A stretch of DNA of 49,748 nt from Baaleninema simplex PCC 7105 (GTDB lineage: Bacteria; Cyanobacteriota; Cyanobacteriia; Cyanobacteriales; Geitlerinemataceae), in contig NZ_KB235958.1 in NCBI RefSeq assembly GCF_000332355.1, forward strand, positions 2,855,427 to 2,905,174, in the 5' to 3' direction. Below, piece after piece: positions 33,451 to 43,139 of the stretch. The position numbers and the translations under genes are program-made. How positions within the stretch are numbered: position 1 is the stretch's first letter; the number at the start of each line of letters is the position of its first letter. The notes under the pieces were generated by a model. It worked only from the letters and a program-made list of their open reading frames with translations. It was not told the DNA's origin and ran no database searches.

Positions 33451-33898
33451 AACAGAACTCCTTCCCCAATTTCGGGGACGATCGCACTTTAATTCTAGCG
33501 TTTTGCCCTGGGGGACTGGCCGTCGTGTGAGACAATACCGGCAACGGTTAACATCAGTACAATATCAGCACGAGATCGGCGCGATCCCTGTAGAGAAATT
33601 CGAGCGAGACCTCAGTGGGTGTGAGGGTTTAGCGTCCAATACGTTCGCCAGAGCAGAGCGTCACCGTTTTGCAATCGCGCTCGATCGCGTGGATTTTCTC
33701 TTAACCCGACCTTTACGCCAGCGATCGCCCTCTCTCGGTATGGTGAAAGCGGGTTTCTCGCCGAGAACTGCCGATCGTATCGGAAAACGCCTTCGAGCGA
33801 TCGCCCTGACGTGCAGCCTCAAAACCCACGACGGGCGATCGCCCACATCGCACCCTTAACACTGTTGTTTAGAAAATCGTTCAGTAGGAAAACCACAC
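33451..33898. other. 448-bp gap before the transketolase-like gene
   Basis: Several HIP1 octamers are present, and no convincing coding frame. CTGTTGTTTAGAAAATCG and TAGGAAAA just before 33899 may belong to the leader of the transketolase-like gene. No known RNA or repeat was seen. Confidence 0.4.
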
Positions 33899-35812
33899 AT
33901 GACTGCCACTCAAACCAAATTTCCCATCGACCTCAACGCATACACACCCCTCAAACTCGACCCGAACGTTTCCCAACTGACCGACGACCAACGGGAAACC
34001 CTCAAAGCCAACATCCAACTGATCCGGGATGCGATCGTCTTCTTCACCGCCACGGGTGCCGCCCGAGGCGTCGGCGGACACACCGGCGGCCCCTACGATA
34101 CCGCCCCCGAAGTCGCCATTCTCGACGCCTTCTTCCGAGGCAACCCCGACCAGTTCGTCCCCGTCTTCTTCGACGAAGCCGGACACCGCGTCGCGACCCA
34201 ATATCTCATGGCGGCCATTTACGGCGAACTCCCGGCCGAACAACTCCTGCGCTACCGCGAAGCCCACTCCAAACTACCGGGACACCCCGAACTCGGACTG
34301 ACCGACGGCATTAAATTCAGTTCCGGTCGCTTGGGACACCTCTGGCCTTACGTCAACGGCATCGCGATGGGCAACCCCGATCGCGTCGTGTGCTGCCTCG
34401 GTTCCGACGGATCGCAGCAAGAAGGCAACGACGCCGAAGCCGCCCGCATGGCCGTTTCCCAAAACCTCAACGTCAAACTCTTCATCGACGACAACGACGT
34501 CACCATCGCCGGCCATCCTTCCGACTACCTCAAAGGATTCAGCGTCGCCAAAACCCTGGCCGGTCACGGACTCACCATCCTCGAAGGAGACGGCGAAGAC
34601 CTAGACGACCTCTATCGTCGGATGTGCCAAGCCGTCACCACCTCTGGCCCGGTGGCAGTGGTCAACCAACGCAAAATGGCTACGGGAATCGACGGCATCG
34701 AAGGATCGCCCCACGGTCACGATGTCATTCCCGTCGATGCGGCAATTAAATATTTAGACGCCAAAGGACGCAGCGACGCCGCCAACTTCCTCAAACAAAT
34801 CGAGAAGCCCAAAAACCCCTATACCTACATGGGGTCGGGAGATAAAGTCGGTTCGAAGCGCAACGTCTTCGGCGAAACTGTAGCCTCGATTCTGTTGGAA
34901 AAAGACGCCGAAGAACGCAAACGCAACTTCCTCTGCATCGACAGCGACTTAGAAGGCTCTTGCGGGTTAAAACAAATTCGCCAAGCTGCCCCAGACATCT
35001 TCGTCAGCGGTGGCGTCATGGAACGGGGGAACTTCTCCGCTGCTGCCGGATTCGGTATGGAAGACGGCAAACAGGGAATTTTCGCCACCTTCAGCGCCTT
35101 CTTGGAAATGTGTATTTCCGAAATCACGATGGCGCGGTTGAACTATTCCAACGTCCTCTGTCACTTCTCCCACTCGGGAATCGACGACATGGCGGACAAT
35201 ACCTGTCACTTCGGCTTGAACAATATGTTTGCCGATAATGGGTTAGACGACGGCTACGATACGAAGTTGTACTTCCCCGCCGACGCCGGACAGATGGCCG
35301 CTTGCGTCAAAGCGATATTCCACGATCGGGGAATGCGCTTTATCTTCTCGACGCGATCGAAAGTTCCCAATATTCTGGATGCGGACGGAAACGACTTTTT
35401 CGGCGAGGGTTACACCTTCACCCCCGGAAAAGATGAAGTGATTCGCGAAGGAACCGCCGGGTACGTCGTCAGCTTCGGCGATGCGCTCTATCGCGCCCTC
35501 GACGCCGTGGAACGACTCAAGCAAGAGGGAATTGATGTCGGGTTGATTAACAAACCGACGTTGAACGTCGTGGACGAAGACGCGATCGCCAAAATCGGCG
35601 CGTCGCCGTTCGTGTTGGTCGTCGAAGCCTTCAACCGTCGTACCGGACTCGGAAGCCGTTTCGGAAGCTGGTTACTCGAACGGGGCTTGACGCCGAAGTT
35701 CGCCCATCTCGGCACTCATAAAGAAGGTTGTGGCGGCTTGTGGGAACAGTATCCCCACCAAGGCATCGATCCCGATGGCATTATCGCCAAGGTGAAAGAA
35801 CTCGTCGGCTAG
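33899..35812 (+). CDS. Transketolase-like ThDP enzyme (divergent paralogue)
   Basis: 637 residues. The N-terminal thiamine-diphosphate domain shows GHTGGPYDTAPE, HLWPYVNGIAMG and the ThDP/Mg motif GSDGSQQEGNDAEAAR...NLNVKLFIDDNDVT. The central Pyr domain includes ESD-type CIDSDLEGS, FVSGGVMERGNFSAAAGFGM and FATFSAFLEM. The C-terminal domain follows from about 510. The order is that of transketolase, but length and wording differ from the Calvin-cycle enzyme (about 670 residues). The usual catalytic motifs around the second His (SHDSIG) are replaced by HSGIDDMADNTCH. I infer a related carboligase or dehydrogenase-E1-like activity; substrate unknown. Very strongly biased codon usage (C-ending) suggests high expression. 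Single gene followed by palindromic repeats. Confidence 0.82.
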   Translation: MTATQTKFPIDLNAYTPLKLDPNVSQLTDDQRETLKANIQLIRDAIVFFTATGAARGVGGHTGGPYDTAPEVAILDAFFRGNPDQFVPVFFDEAGHRVATQYLMAAIYGELPAEQLLRYREAHSKLPGHPELGLTDGIKFSSGRLGHLWPYVNGIAMGNPDRVVCCLGSDGSQQEGNDAEAARMAVSQNLNVKLFIDDNDVTIAGHPSDYLKGFSVAKTLAGHGLTILEGDGEDLDDLYRRMCQAVTTSGPVAVVNQRKMATGIDGIEGSPHGHDVIPVDAAIKYLDAKGRSDAANFLKQIEKPKNPYTYMGSGDKVGSKRNVFGETVASILLEKDAEERKRNFLCIDSDLEGSCGLKQIRQAAPDIFVSGGVMERGNFSAAAGFGMEDGKQGIFATFSAFLEMCISEITMARLNYSNVLCHFSHSGIDDMADNTCHFGLNNMFADNGLDDGYDTKLYFPADAGQMAACVKAIFHDRGMRFIFSTRSKVPNILDADGNDFFGEGYTFTPGKDEVIREGTAGYVVSFGDALYRALDAVERLKQEGIDVGLINKPTLNVVDEDAIAKIGASPFVLVVEAFNRRTGLGSRFGSWLLERGLTPKFAHLGTHKEGCGGLWEQYPHQGIDPDGIIAKVKELVG

Positions 35813-35828
35813 TCACCCGTCGCCAGTC

Positions 35829-35978
35829 GTAGGGTGCGTGACTTGAAAAATCGGGTGTCGATCGGTCTTCACGATCGATCTGTCACGCACCACCAATGTA
35901 CACCGCCAACAGACAAGGGTGCGTGACTTGAAAAATTGGGTGTCCACTGTGAGAACCTATCATCGTCACGCACCTTTT
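35829..35978. repeat. Two consecutive GTGCGTGAC inverted repeats
   Basis: The first (35829-35893) begins GTAGGGTGCGTGACTTGAAA and ends GTCACGCACCACC. The second (35915-35978) begins AAGGGTGCGTGACTTGAAA and ends CGTCACGCACCTTTT. The rest of the gap to 36124 contains AGTGAGCCGCGAA repeats (35981-36018) and a CCCCTTCTCC-type pyrimidine tract (36033-36070). No gene is seen. Confidence 0.75.
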
Positions 35979-36124
35979 ACAGTGAGCCGCGAAGCAGTGA
36001 GCCGCGAAACAGTGAAGACAGTTGACAGTTGCTCCCCTTCTCCCCCTCTCCCCTTCTCCCCCTCTCCCCTTCCCGAACGCGATCGCGCTAAACTGGACTC
36101 TTGCTTACGGTTTAGATCGATACG

Positions 36125-36754
36125 ATGACCTCGAAGGAAAACGACACCGCCAAAACCTCAAAATGGGGGCAGTTTTGGCGAGACCATGGCGAAAATATTC
36201 GGATTTTGGGAATCGCGTTAGTGTTGGCGTTGCTGCTACGCACGTTTGTCGCCGAACCTCGCTATATTCCCTCAGATTCGATGTTACCGACCTTAGAACA
36301 GGGCGATCGCTTGATCGTGGAAAAGATTTCCTACTATTTCAATCCCCCGCAACCGGGCGATATTCTGGTGTTCAGTCCGCCGCCCCAACTACAGCGTCAG
36401 GGGTTTCGTCCCGACCAAGCGTTTATTAAGCGAGTCATCGCGCGATCGGGGGCGACGGTTCGAGTCTCTCAGGGAACGGTGTATATCGATGGACTCCCCT
36501 TACAGGAAGACTACATCGCTGAAGTCCCGAAATACGATTGGGGACCGGCGACAGTTCCTCCAGACAGTTTGTTCGTGATGGGGGACAATCGCAACAACAG
36601 TAACGATTCCCACGTTTGGGGCTTTTTACCGCAGGAAAACGCGATCGGTCGCGCCTGGTTCCGGTTTTGGCCGGTCTCTCGTTTGGGAAGTGTCGTGGAG
36701 AGCGATCGCCCCCTCGAGAATGCGATCGCTCTTGACAAATCCACCGAACGGTAG
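36125..36754 (+). CDS. lepB: Signal peptidase I
   Basis: 209 residues. It cleaves signal peptides from exported proteins at the outer (periplasmic or lumenal) face. One N-terminal membrane helix (about 26-44) is followed by box B with catalytic Ser52 (YIPSDSMLPTL). Next come box C (GDRLIVEK), box D with the general-base Lys102 (FIKRVIARSGATV) and box E (FVMGDNRNNSNDSHVWGFLP). Start ATG 36125. Followed 60 bp downstream by the acidic protein gene on the same strand. Cyanobacteria often have two paralogues (LepB1/LepB2), one for thylakoid targets; which one this is cannot be told. Confidence 0.95.
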   Translation: MTSKENDTAKTSKWGQFWRDHGENIRILGIALVLALLLRTFVAEPRYIPSDSMLPTLEQGDRLIVEKISYYFNPPQPGDILVFSPPPQLQRQGFRPDQAFIKRVIARSGATVRVSQGTVYIDGLPLQEDYIAEVPKYDWGPATVPPDSLFVMGDNRNNSNDSHVWGFLPQENAIGRAWFRFWPVSRLGSVVESDRPLENAIALDKSTER

Positions 36755-36814
36755 ACGCTGACAGCCCTCTCGCCGCGTTAGTCTTTCAGTAAGCCGTAAG
36801 CCGGAGGACTGTCT

Positions 36815-37147
36815 ATGAACGCCCCCAATACTCCCCAAACCCCCGATGCAACGACGCCTCCCGTACGAAAAGTCGAAGACGCCGTGAGCGATACGAAGCC
36901 GATGGTCGATCGCCGAGGGGTCGATAATATGGCCGCAGAAGTGGGTGCGGAACTCGAACCAGAAGAACCGCTACACCTCAAGGACAAACTCGAAAAACGC
37001 GACGAGGAACGCTGGCAACTCGATGCAGATTCGGCGCAACTCGGCGGGAGCGACCCCCATGCAGACACCGAACCTGTTTATCGACGAGATGACCTCGACG
37101 AACTCCCCGAGTCCGCCTCCCCCGAGAATGCCAACCCCAAACGATAA
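36815..37147 (+). CDS. Acidic hypothetical protein with DUF6335-like tail
   Basis: 110 residues, highly charged, probably disordered, with no membrane segment. The middle (EPLHLKDKLEKRDEERWQLD, then ADSAQ) resembles the 'KRDxxRWELDPASAE' tail of cyanobacterial DUF6335 proteins; the rest of that family is not visible. The start ATG at 36815 has a good ribosome site, CCGGAGGA, 7 bp upstream. Function unknown. Possibly cotranscribed with lepB. Confidence 0.65.
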   Translation: MNAPNTPQTPDATTPPVRKVEDAVSDTKPMVDRRGVDNMAAEVGAELEPEEPLHLKDKLEKRDEERWQLDADSAQLGGSDPHADTEPVYRRDDLDELPESASPENANPKR

Positions 37148-37166
37148 GTCGAAAAGGTTAGATTTA

Positions 37167-37415
37167 TTAGATTTTCGAGTTGGACTGTAACCGTTTGCGA
37201 ACTTGACCGACGACCCCTGTTAGGATTGCACCCCCCATTAACAAACCGATAGCGGGGGTAAACAGGGGTTCCCAAAGTCCGTACCACAAATCTAACCCGA
37301 GGTCGATTCCCGAGGCGCGACCGGCGACCGCAACGGCCAGCCACGCCAAGCTAAACAACACGAAAAAGAAATCGACCACTAATATCCAATTAAGCCACTG
37401 AATCACTTTATCCAT
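37167..37415 (-). CDS. Small two-helix membrane protein
   Basis: 82 residues with hydrophobic segments at about 8-31 and 52-71, and a short basic C-terminus (RKRLQSNSKI). The wording LNWILVVDFFFVLFSLAWLA is typical of a conserved cyanobacterial family of unknown function. Convergent with the acidic protein gene, 19 bp apart. The upstream gap to the permease carries STRR-like and palindromic repeats. Confidence 0.65.
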   Translation of the reverse strand: MDKVIQWLNWILVVDFFFVLFSLAWLAVAVAGRASGIDLGLDLWYGLWEPLFTPAIGLLMGGAILTGVVGQVRKRLQSNSKI

Positions 37416-37504
37416 GCGATCGCTCCGTAAATTTCAGATGAGGAGACGAGAGAACAGTCACCAGCCTTTTACAGCGAGCAGTGAACAGTCAACCGTCAAC
37501 AGTG

Positions 37505-37566
37505 GTAGGGTGCGTGACTTGAAAAATCGGGTGTGAATCGTTAGACCGATCGATCGTCACGCACCG
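37505..37566. repeat. GTGCGTGAC inverted repeat
   Basis: GTAGGGTGCGTGACTTGAAA and the following AAATCGGGTGT are the same as in the copy at 35829. The right arm is GTCACGCACC. It lies just past the 3' end of the permease gene, with CAGTCACC/CAGTGAAC-type short repeats before it (37455-37503). Confidence 0.75.
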
Positions 37567-37618
37567 ACTCAGAATTTCTCCCCATCCCATCATCCCATCA
37601 TCCCATCATCTCCCCGGC

Positions 37619-38644
37619 TCAATACCGAACCCGAGGGTCGATCCAAGCATTGAGAATATCAATACAAATACTAACGCCAACGACGATCGCCGCAAAAAAG
37701 ACGACAATTCCTTGAACGGTAGGATAGTCTCGTGCCGAAATCGCTTCGTACAGGCGACTGGCTAACCCCGGCCAAGAAAACGTCACTTCCGTTAAAATCG
37801 CGCCCCCCAACAGCGCAGCGAAGGTCAACCCGAACACCGAAATCGTCGGAATGAGAGCGTTTTTCAAAGCGTGAGCCACTAAAACGCGCCCTTCTGGAAT
37901 TCCCCGCGCCCTCGCCGCTTCGACGTAATCGCTTTTGAGGGTTTGCTTGAGATTGACCCGCACGACTCGCTCGAAAATACCGCTGAGTAAAATGCCCAAC
38001 GTCAAGCAAGGAAGCGCCAAATAATGCAAAGCGGCGAAAAGCTGTTGCGGAGAACCCGCCAAGAGGCTATCGACTAAATACAATCCCGTTACCCCTGCGG
38101 GAGCGGGAACGCCCAAGGGAAATCGGGTGCCGAGGGGAAACCAACCCAACTGTACGGCGAAAATCAGTTGCAACAACATCCCCATCCAAAACATGGGAAC
38201 TGAGTACGTGAGAATTCCGAACAGTCGTCCGCCAACGTCCCAAGGCGTATTGGGGCGCGACGCCGACAGCATCCCCACGCCTACCCCCACCACCGCAGCC
38301 ACGAGCATGCTCCCCACAGCCAGTTCGATGGTGGCGGGGAAGAAATTTCCGATAATTTCCCAGACCGTTTGACCGCGACTCGTGGCCGATTCGCCGAGGT
38401 CGAATTGCAACAGTTGGAGGAGATAGCGACCGTACTGTTGGGGAAGAGACCCCGCTAAGCCCAATTGTTCGCGTAATTCGTCTTTAAACGCTTCTGGGGC
38501 GCGAGGTCCGAGAATGGCATCGACGGGATCGCCGGGAGTCGCACGTAAGAGCAGGAAGACCACTGTGGCGATCGTCCACAACATTAATGGGGCTAAGAGT
38601 AACCGAACGAGAACGTAACTTTGTAGGGCGCGGGAACGAGACAT
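37619..38644 (-). CDS. ABC transporter permease, DppB/OppB family
   Basis: 341 residues from the Met at 38644; the frame continues upstream but that part is not family-like. An inner-membrane subunit of a peptide/nickel-type importer. It has the N-terminal TM segment LLLAPLMLWTIATVVFLLLRATPGDP, a periplasmic loop, and five further TM segments. The EAA loop EAARARGIPEGRVLVAHALKNALIPT contacts the ATPase, and the C-terminus is IDILNAWIDPRVRY. No binding protein, second permease or ATPase lies nearby, so the system is scattered, as is common in cyanobacteria. Substrate unknown. Divergent from the multi-PAS kinase gene; the 361-bp gap contains a GTTTGTTATCCTACAATAG stretch that may be a promoter. 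Confidence 0.9.
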   Translation of the reverse strand: MSRSRALQSYVLVRLLLAPLMLWTIATVVFLLLRATPGDPVDAILGPRAPEAFKDELREQLGLAGSLPQQYGRYLLQLLQFDLGESATSRGQTVWEIIGNFFPATIELAVGSMLVAAVVGVGVGMLSASRPNTPWDVGGRLFGILTYSVPMFWMGMLLQLIFAVQLGWFPLGTRFPLGVPAPAGVTGLYLVDSLLAGSPQQLFAALHYLALPCLTLGILLSGIFERVVRVNLKQTLKSDYVEAARARGIPEGRVLVAHALKNALIPTISVFGLTFAALLGGAILTEVTFSWPGLASRLYEAISARDYPTVQGIVVFFAAIVVGVSICIDILNAWIDPRVRY

Positions 38645-39005
38645 AGGAATCGTGAAGGTTCGAACGCGGGAGATTTTTAACGGGAAAGATTCGTCCGTAT
38701 TTTCGCGGAAGCTGGTAAATTTTACTAGACCCCTCCAGCGATCGCAGGTATCGAAAGTGTTTGTTATCCTACAATAGAACGTTACAAAAAATAGTAAGAA
38801 ACACTTAGCGAAACTAACAGTTTTTTGAAGGTAAAAGCGGGAGATCGGCAAACGGGGTCTGTTAAAGTCTCAGGTCAATGATAGGGCGAATGCGCGTCAA
38901 ACGATCGAGCGGTGCGGTCGGTGTCATATGTTCTAGGACGAGCGATGTTTCGTGCCTTCCTCGCTATCCATTTTTCCTAACTGTTCGATAGCCTCCACAG
39001 TTCCT

Positions 39006-42000
39006 ATGACTGATAGTTCCCTCGAATCTCAACATCCGAATATCGGAGCGATGGCTAGTCCGATCGAACCCGATCGCCTGCTCGAACGTATGACAGAAGC
39101 CGTCTGGTCGATGGACGTTACCAGTCAAACGGTATTAAGCCTCAATCGAGCGGGCGAGCGGCTTTATGGACGATCGCTCGAGCAGTTCCAACAGGATCCG
39201 ACTCTTTGGTTCGACGCCGTCCATCCCGACGATCGCGATCGCGTCGTGGAACGGTGGCTCGATCGCCGAGAATCCGAAGCCGTTGTCGAATACCGCCTCG
39301 TCCGTCCCGACGGTGAAGAACGGCGCGTTCGCAGTCAACTGTGGAAGGTCAGCGATCGCAACGGCTTGCGCCTCGAGAGTCTGACTACAGACCTCACGGA
39401 ATATCGCCAAACGCAACAACAAAAACTGCAATTCGAGAAACTGGCAGCCAACCTTCCCGGTATTATCTATCAATACGTTCTCCACTCCGACGGCTCTCAC
39501 GAATTTTCCTACATCAGTCCCGGCGCACGACACCTCTACGAAGTCGAACCCCTCGAGATCCGAGAGGACGCCGATGCCATTTGGCGTCTGATTTACACCG
39601 AAGATGTCTCGGAATTTCAAGCCTCGATCGCGCGATCGGCACAAACCCTGACCATCTGGACGCACGAATGGCGTAACTATACCGCCTCGGGACAACTCAA
39701 ATGGATTTCGGGCATCGCCCAACCCGAACGCCAAGAGAATGGCGATATCGTCTGGGACGGCATTTTACTCGACGTGACCGAACGCAAGCAGGCCGAAGCC
39801 GAACGCGATCGCTTCTTTACCTCCACCCTCGATCTCATCTGTATCATCAGCTTCGACGGCTACTTCAAACGCCTCAATCCCACTTGGGAAAAAACCCTGG
39901 GCTATTCTCTGAGCGAATTACAGTCGATTCCGTACATTCACTTCGTCCATCCCGACGATCGCGATCGCACCCGCATCGAAGCCGAACGCGTCGCGCAAGG
40001 TCGCGATGTCGTCTGGTTTGAAAACCGCTGTCTGACTAAAGACGGCGACTGTCGTTGGCTGGCGTGGACGACGACCTCCTTTCCCGACGACAAAACCTTT
40101 TACGCGATCGCCCGCGACATTACCGAACGCAAACTCGAAGAACTCGAACGGGAACGCCTCGCCGTCATCGTCGATACCACCACCGATTACATCGGAACCG
40201 CCGACCTCAATGGCAATGTTTTGTATTTAAACCGAGGCGGACGCCAACTGATGGGGTTGACTGCCGAAGAAGAAATCGAACGATATCACGTTCGTCAGTT
40301 CCACCCCCCCGAAGCCGCCGAACGGCTGATGTCCGAAGCGATTCCCACCGCCCTGGAACGGGGAATTTGGCGAGGCGAAACGACAGTTCTCGGCAGCGAC
40401 GGGACAGAAATTCCTGTCTCCCAAGTCGTTATCGCTCACGGCGTCGCAGACAGCTCGCAATGCTATCTTTCCTCGATTATGCGGGATATGTCCGCCGAAA
40501 AAGCCTCCGAGAAACGCCTGCGCCAGCAAGAACAGTTTTTACGCACGATTTACGATAACGTCGGCAGTCTCGTGTTCGTCCTCGATCTCGGTGAGGACGG
40601 ACAGTTTCGCTATGTCGGATGGAACGCTATGACCGAGAGGAATTCGGGGATCGAGTCTGCCGAGGCCAGTGGAAAAACTCCCCTCGAAGTGTTCGGCGAA
40701 GACGTCGGCAGCCAAATGAACCAGCATTATCTCGATTGTGTCGTGCGCGGCGCTCCCGTGACCTATGAAGAATGTATCCCGCTCGATGGGGGCGAGGTCT
40801 GGTTTCAAACGACGCTGACTCCCTTGTTCGACGGACGGGGAACCATCGAACGCATCATCGGAACGGCCAGCGACATCACCGATCGCAAAAACGCCGAACT
40901 CGCACTGCAAGCCTCAGAAACAAAATACAAAATACTAGCACAGCAAGAGCAAATTGTCAACCAACTCGCCCGCCAAATTCGTCTATCGCTCGATTTGGAC
41001 GCGATTTTAGAGACGACGGTGCGGGAGGTGCGATCGCTGTTGGGGGTCGATCGCTGTTATTTCTTGTGGTATCACGAAGACGTTGAAAATGCGTTTGGCG
41101 AGCCGTTTTTCGAGCTAGTCGCCGAGGATAAAAACGTCTTGCTCCCCAGTCGCATCGCCTGCTATCCGCGCCACGTGGTCGAACCTCTAGCGGCGATCGT
41201 CACGCAACGCCAACCGTTTCGGATCGACGACGTCGCTCGCTTGGACGACGGCGAGATTAAAACGCTTTTGGAGGAGTTCGATTATCGATCGCTCTTGTTG
41301 TTGCCCGTACAAACCGAACGGGGCGATTTGGGCGTGTTAGCCTGCTCCTACGAAACCGACAGTCAACCCTGGGACGAAGTCGCGATCGAACTGCTCGAAG
41401 CTGTCTGCGATCGCCTGGCGATCGCCATTCAACAAGGATGTTTGTACCAACAGTCTCGGGAAGCCGAACGTCAGGCGACGGCAAAAAGTCGGGAACTCGA
41501 GCAAACGTTGCGACAACTGCAAACCGCCCAGGCGCAACTGGTACAAGCTGAAAAAATGTCCTCGCTGGGTCAGTTGGTGGCCGGAGTCGCTCACGAAATC
41601 AACAATCCGATCTCGTTCGTGTTCGGCAATTTAGTCCACGCTCGCGAGTACCTCAACGATTTGCTCGCCCTCATCGAGCTGTTTCGCCAAACCTACGACT
41701 CCACGCCAGCGATCGAAGCCGAACTCGAGGCGATCGAGTTCGATTATCTCGTCGACGATCTCCCGAAACTTTTCGAGTCCATGCAAGCGGGAGCGGTGCG
41801 AATTCGAGAAATCGTGCGATCGCTGCGAACGTTCGCACGTCTCGACGAATCTGAAGAAAAAGACATCGACGTCCGCGAAAGCTTCGACAGTACCCTCACG
41901 ATTCTCGCGAGTCGCCTGCGCGAAACCCCCACGCACTCCGCCATCGAGGTGGTCAAACGTTACGGCGACTTACCCCGCGTTTACTGTTTCGCCGGACAAC

Positions 42001-42356
42001 TCAACCAGGTGTTAATGAATCTCCTCATCAACGCGATCGACGCGTTAGAGAGCCGCCGCACTACCGAAGGAGGAGCGACGATTACGATCGCCACAGAAGT
42101 CGTCGAGGGCGATCGCGTGCGCTTGAGCGTCTCTGACAACGGTGTCGGTATGACTCCTGAGATTTGCGATCGCATTTTCGATCCGTTTTTTACCACCAAA
42201 CCCGTGGGGAAAGGAACCGGGCTGGGACTCTCGATTAGCTATCAAATCGTCGTCGATCGCCACGGGGGGGCGTTAACCTGTCAGTCACGTCGGGGCGAGG
42301 GAACCACGTTTGTTGTGGAAATTCCGGTCTCGAAAAGCAAAAACTCCTCCCTGTGA
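39006..42356 (+). CDS. Multi-PAS/GAF sensor histidine kinase
   Basis: 1116 residues from the Met at 39006; a Met 18 codons upstream is also possible. Five PAS/PAC modules follow one another at about 30-135, 145-260, 265-375, 378-495 and 510-635, several with the HPDDR motif and PAC ends such as DVTERKQAE and [14 protein letters not shown] domain lies at about 650-800 ([13 protein letters not shown] ... [11 protein letters not shown]). A coiled coil leads to HisKA with phospho-His863 ([15 protein letters not shown]) and HATPase_c ([25 protein letters not shown]). No membrane segment, so it senses in the cytoplasm. The GAF lacks an obvious chromophore Cys-His pair, so phytochrome-type light sensing is not supported. 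Cognate regulator not seen. Confidence 0.93.
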   Translation: MTDSSLESQHPNIGAMASPIEPDRLLERMTEAVWSMDVTSQTVLSLNRAGERLYGRSLEQFQQDPTLWFDAVHPDDRDRVVERWLDRRESEAVVEYRLVRPDGEERRVRSQLWKVSDRNGLRLESLTTDLTEYRQTQQQKLQFEKLAANLPGIIYQYVLHSDGSHEFSYISPGARHLYEVEPLEIREDADAIWRLIYTEDVSEFQASIARSAQTLTIWTHEWRNYTASGQLKWISGIAQPERQENGDIVWDGILLDVTERKQAEAERDRFFTSTLDLICIISFDGYFKRLNPTWEKTLGYSLSELQSIPYIHFVHPDDRDRTRIEAERVAQGRDVVWFENRCLTKDGDCRWLAWTTTSFPDDKTFYAIARDITERKLEELERERLAVIVDTTTDYIGTADLNGNVLYLNRGGRQLMGLTAEEEIERYHVRQFHPPEAAERLMSEAIPTALERGIWRGETTVLGSDGTEIPVSQVVIAHGVADSSQCYLSSIMRDMSAEKASEKRLRQQEQFLRTIYDNVGSLVFVLDLGEDGQFRYVGWNAMTERNSGIESAEASGKTPLEVFGEDVGSQMNQHYLDCVVRGAPVTYEECIPLDGGEVWFQTTLTPLFDGRGTIERIIGTASDITDRKNAELALQASETKYKILAQQEQIVNQLARQIRLSLDLDAILETTVREVRSLLGVDRCYFLWYHEDVENAFGEPFFELVAEDKNVLLPSRIACYPRHVVEPLAAIVTQRQPFRIDDVARLDDGEIKTLLEEFDYRSLLLLPVQTERGDLGVLACSYETDSQPWDEVAIELLEAVCDRLAIAIQQGCLYQQSREAERQATAKSRELEQTLRQLQTAQAQLVQAEKMSSLGQLVAGVAHEINNPISFVFGNLVHAREYLNDLLALIELFRQTYDSTPAIEAELEAIEFDYLVDDLPKLFESMQAGAVRIREIVRSLRTFARLDESEEKDIDVRESFDSTLTILASRLRETPTHSAIEVVKRYGDLPRVYCFAGQLNQVLMNLLINAIDALESRRTTEGGATITIATEVVEGDRVRLSVSDNGVGMTPEICDRIFDPFFTTKPVGKGTGLGLSISYQIVVDRHGGALTCQSRRGEGTTFVVEIPVSKSKNSSL

Positions 42357-42369
42357 GTTCGTCAGGGAG

Positions 42370-43090
42370 GAGATCTTGACGCTCTCCCCCCAACCCTAGC
42401 GGGTATGGTCGGAGATTCCTGTTTCACTGGCTCATGCCTAGATAAACGAGCAAGCCCGAATACCCCCGGTCAGAACGCCTTCACAGGCTGTTTGTTTAAC
42501 GTCCACGATGCGCCCCACCGCAGACATAAGCGAGAATCAAATTCTCTTGACAACACCAACTGGCGATTTTGTGGTTTACCTCCACCACGGGTTTTTCGGG
42601 TGTTGCGAACCATACCCTTAGGATCTTAAAGACCGTTTCCGGTAAGGCAATTTTACCAGTTTGTTCGTTTCGGCGCTATCCCCTTCTCTCGCTATCGCAT
42701 TGTTCAGGGGATGCACCGAAACTCACCGCCGCTTCACCACCAACCAAGCCTATTGGCTATGGTTGGAGCGCTGCGACGAATCTTGGTAGCTTCTCAGTCC
42801 TTCTACCAGAGAGGGAGGCGGCACTCTCGCCTACTGCCAGGAACTTCTGCCTTGGCAGCACCCCAGGTCATTTCTGCTTGTGGGCTTGGGTTGAAATTTC
42901 TGATGCCAACTTTTTGCCCGTTCCCTACATTTATGAATCGGGTGATGCCGGGACTGACCGGTTCAGTTGTACCTTGCCAAGCGGGTCTTGTATCTACCCA
43001 GGACTCCAGAGTTCTTGTCGGGTGGGCAATAGTGCCGTACTTGGCTAACTTTGATTATAGTACATTGTTGTCCGCCGCTAATTATCGATT
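42370..43090 (-). mobile_element. Decayed IS200/IS605-type relic, copy D
   Basis: The right-end-like sequence at 42375-42420 (TTGACGCTCTCCCCCCAACC) is a diverged version of that of copies A and B. A 130-bp stretch (42660-42790) is nearly identical to the left-end half of copy B, including the AACCAAGCC/GGCTATGGTT hairpin. From 42790 to 43090 lies further degenerate sequence with short frames on both strands and no recognisable catalytic motif. It fills the whole space between the kinase and purF genes. Confidence 0.55.
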
Positions 43091-43139
43091 CACCTTACGG
43101 TCGAATCGTAGGATGCGCGGCGGTTCTGCTCAAACTCAC

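Noticed and set aside
37619-38644. A complete peptide ABC transporter operon
   Set aside because: Only the DppB-type permease is present. The flanking genes are a small membrane protein and a histidine kinase.
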